Assembly (NCBI GenBank): GCA_026417195.1
Contig: JAOADS010000020.1
Coordinates: 1 to 17,704, forward strand
Source: Ignavibacteria bacterium
GTDB lineage: Bacteria; Bacteroidota; Ignavibacteria; Tepidaquicellales; OLB5
DNA length: 17,704 bases
Direction: 5' to 3'
Positions within the stretch are counted from its first letter, which is position 1. Every line of letters starts with the position of its first letter. The notes under the pieces were generated by a model. That model was given only the letters and a program-made list of their open reading frames with translations. It had not been told where the DNA came from and ran no database searches. Both the position numbers and the translations under genes were made by a program. Below, one piece after another: positions 16,231 to 17,704 of this stretch.

Positions 16231-16250
16231 ATCGTAACAAAATTACGATT
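16230..16250. repeat. Perfect inverted repeat at the flippase start codon
   Basis: AATCGTAA (16230-16237) and TTACGATT (16243-16250) are exact reverse complements separated by five bases. On the minus strand the last base of the hairpin is the first base of the TTG start, and the sequence also contains TAATTTTG (16245-16238), a match to the -7 promoter element without a clear -33 partner. It could be an operator or an RNA hairpin limiting initiation. Confidence 0.5.
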
Positions 16251-16386
16251 CTTTTAGGATAGATTAAAGCAAGAAGTATTACAGAAAAGAAACGTTATGA
16301 AACACAGATGAAGCTTATAAAAAGTGTTCGGAAGGACCTGTTTATAAATACTCCTCAAGCGTAAGATTTAATCTGAAAACAAGACA

Positions 16387-16788
16387 TTACTTTTTCAGAA
16401 TATCTCTTATTTCTCTCAGAAGTTTTTCCTCTTCACTCGGAGGCTGTGGCGCAGCTTCTTCAACCTGACGCATCCTGTTCATAGCTTTGACAATAAGAAA
16501 CATAAAGAAAGCAACTAAAACGAAATCCAAAGTTACAGATATAAACTCACCGTATCTAAGGGCAACTTCCTCAGAAATTATTTTCCCGGACTGATCTGTC
16601 TGAGCTGGATTTAATACGTATTTAAGTTCCTTAAAATCAATTCCCGCTGTTATCAGTCCCACAAGAGGCATAACTATTCCGTCAATAAAACTGCTCACAA
16701 CTTTACCAAAAGCTACACCCAGCACAAATGCAACAGCCATATCAACAAGGTTACCTTTAAGAGCAAATTCTTTAAATTCTTTTATCAT
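16387..16788 (-). CDS. mscL: Large-conductance mechanosensitive channel MscL
   Basis: This 133-residue inner-membrane channel opens under membrane tension and releases small solutes during osmotic downshock. The N-terminus FKEFALKGNLVDMAVAFVLGVAFGKVVSSFIDGIVMPLVG is the family signature: the amphipathic helix and TM1, with the gate glycines. A periplasmic loop (about 50-78) is followed by TM2 (about 82-104, ISVTLDFVLVAFFMFLIVKAMN) and a cytoplasmic helix ending EEEKLLREIRDILKK, the expected bundle. Length and residues are normal. It is separated by 156 bases from the flippase gene and is probably transcribed independently. I found no convincing terminator in that gap. Confidence 0.96.
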   Translation of the reverse strand: MIKEFKEFALKGNLVDMAVAFVLGVAFGKVVSSFIDGIVMPLVGLITAGIDFKELKYVLNPAQTDQSGKIISEEVALRYGEFISVTLDFVLVAFFMFLIVKAMNRMRQVEEAAPQPPSEEEKLLREIRDILKK

Positions 16789-16916
16789 AGAGTTTAAGTT
16801 AATTTCAAAAAGCGAAGATAATCAATTAAAAATTTAAATTGTATAGTACCCCTGAACCTCATCCCGAAAGTTACCTCTATTGGATTTTAAAAAGCGAACT
16901 GTTATTATTGCATCCT

Positions 16917-17704
16917 ATGCGGAAAGTAAAAACATCCTATCCAGCTCCGGACACATTAATCTGTCTTGTCAAAGACAGGAATGACTTCTCTATATTAAAG
17001 GACCAGCTATGGTATAGAATTCCAATAGAGAAATTCAGATTTAAAATAAAAGAATTCGAAAACCTTGCATTTTATCTTCCCTCCGGCTACGGAGAGGAAA
17101 GTTACACAATCAGATACTACGGTAAAATTACAAGGATATCAACTGTGATGAGAAAAAATCTTTTCCCGTCTGAACCACAGAACCCTAAGTCAGTCAGGAA
17201 ATATTATAAAATATTAATAGATCAAATTAAAGAACTACGTAACCCAATTCACAGCCGCTTACCCCGTAAAATAGTTTTTATTCCTACTACGTTAAAGAAA
17301 CTATTCCTTGCTTCAGAAATCAATGATATTTTCCATACAAGTCCCCTTGAAGACAAGCTGTGGGAAGAATTTAAACATAATGGCATTGTAGCCGAGAGAC
17401 AGTTTTCAGTAAATGCAGAAAGGAAACATTATATGCTTGATTTCGCCCTGTTCTGCAGAAATTCATATATAGATGTGGAATGTAACGGAGATAAATGGCA
17501 TATAACTAAATCTAAAACTATTCTGGATAATAAAAGAGATAACTCACTCGCAAAAATGGGCTGGAGAGTTCTTAGATTTTCAACTCAGCAGCTTGAAAAC
17601 ATAAAAGAATGTTGTAAGCTAATTAAACAAACAATTAAATCATCCGGTGGACAACTCCCAGATGAAGAAATTTCCAGATTACTTGAAGAAGAAAGCTACT
17701 CAAG
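16917..17704 (+). CDS. DUF559/Vsr-like nuclease-fold protein, 3' truncated
   Basis: The frame is open from ATG 16917 to the window edge, giving 262 codons without a stop. The N-terminal half (about 1-130) includes PAPDTLICLVKDRNDFSILKD and WYRIPIEKF, a conserved-looking block sometimes seen ahead of this nuclease domain. The C-terminal half is DUF559-like: SPLEDKLWEEF (142-152, with Glu 145), YMLDFALF (172-179, Asp 175), IDVECNGDKWH (185-195, Glu 188 and the NGDKWH block), then DNKRDNSLAKMGWRVLRFS. This matches the Vsr-type PD-(D/E)xK fold, so DNA cleavage is plausible but the target is unknown. It is transcribed divergently from mscL. No Shine-Dalgarno site is visible. The frame stays open back to 16830, so a TTG start at 16839 is an alternative. 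Confidence 0.78.
   Translation, partial: MRKVKTSYPAPDTLICLVKDRNDFSILKDQLWYRIPIEKFRFKIKEFENLAFYLPSGYGEESYTIRYYGKITRISTVMRKNLFPSEPQNPKSVRKYYKILIDQIKELRNPIHSRLPRKIVFIPTTLKKLFLASEINDIFHTSPLEDKLWEEFKHNGIVAERQFSVNAERKHYMLDFALFCRNSYIDVECNGDKWHITKSKTILDNKRDNSLAKMGWRVLRFSTQQLENIKECCKLIKQTIKSSGGQLPDEEISRLLEEESYS

Noticed and set aside
16231..16386. Small gene or RNA in the gap between the flippase and mscL
   Set aside because: No frame with a credible start or domain and no strong hairpin other than the dyad at 16230-16250. I see nothing else in it.
16789..16916. Clear promoters in the divergent mscL/DUF559 gap
   Set aside because: Only partial matches occur, such as TATCTTCG on the minus strand without a -33 element. 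The A/T-rich dyad CAATT...AATTG near 16823-16841 is weak and may be chance.

Overview
The window looks like chromosomal DNA from a Bacteroidota/Chlorobi-group bacterium, most likely an Ignavibacteria-like lineage. The evidence is AT-rich sequence, four consecutive proteins ending in type IX secretion (T9SS) type A sorting domains with [FY]PNPFN motifs, Bacteroidetes-type promoter elements (TTG-N20-TAnnTTTG) and often weak or absent Shine-Dalgarno sites. I see no rRNA, tRNA, insertion sequence, phage or CRISPR array.

Left part (1-5713, plus strand): the tail of one T9SS cargo gene is followed by three tandem cargo genes. These encode secreted Asp-box/beta-propeller-like proteins with C-terminal sorting domains, and a Rho-independent terminator closes the run. 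The first complete gene of the run is the most interesting object in the window. It has a good promoter, a strong ribosome binding site and an ATG at 367, but its signal peptide is encoded by a pentanucleotide tandem repeat (TTCTA, six full copies plus four bases, 375-408). With this copy number the reading frame is broken after 14 codons. One extra copy would restore a complete signal peptide joined to the 765-codon body. This is the architecture of slipped-strand phase variation, shown here in an OFF state. The next gene starts inside the stop codon of the switched gene (ATGA overlap), so it may switch with it.

Middle and right part (5712-16230, minus strand): a tightly packed envelope-polysaccharide cluster. 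In transcription order it holds a Wzx-type flippase, a SAM methyltransferase, two GT4 glycosyltransferases, then after a 69-base gap with a possible internal promoter an MsbA-like ABC exporter, an orphan C-terminal piece of a WaaE/KdtX-like glycosyltransferase, an O-antigen ligase/polymerase-like protein, a complete WaaE/KdtX-like GT2, a small DUF1844 protein, NAD kinase and an MFS exporter. Most junctions overlap or are under 15 bases, and several genes start with TTG. Together they could build, modify, flip, polymerise or ligate a lipid-linked glycan (LPS/O-antigen-like). T9SS cargo in this phylum is often anchored to such A-LPS-like glycans, but that link is only suggested here.

Right edge (16387-17704): mscL on the minus strand, and divergently a plus-strand DUF559/Vsr-like PD-(D/E)xK nuclease-fold protein that runs off the end of the window. 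The 156 bases between wzx and mscL and the 128 bases between mscL and the DUF559 gene hold no further gene that I can support.
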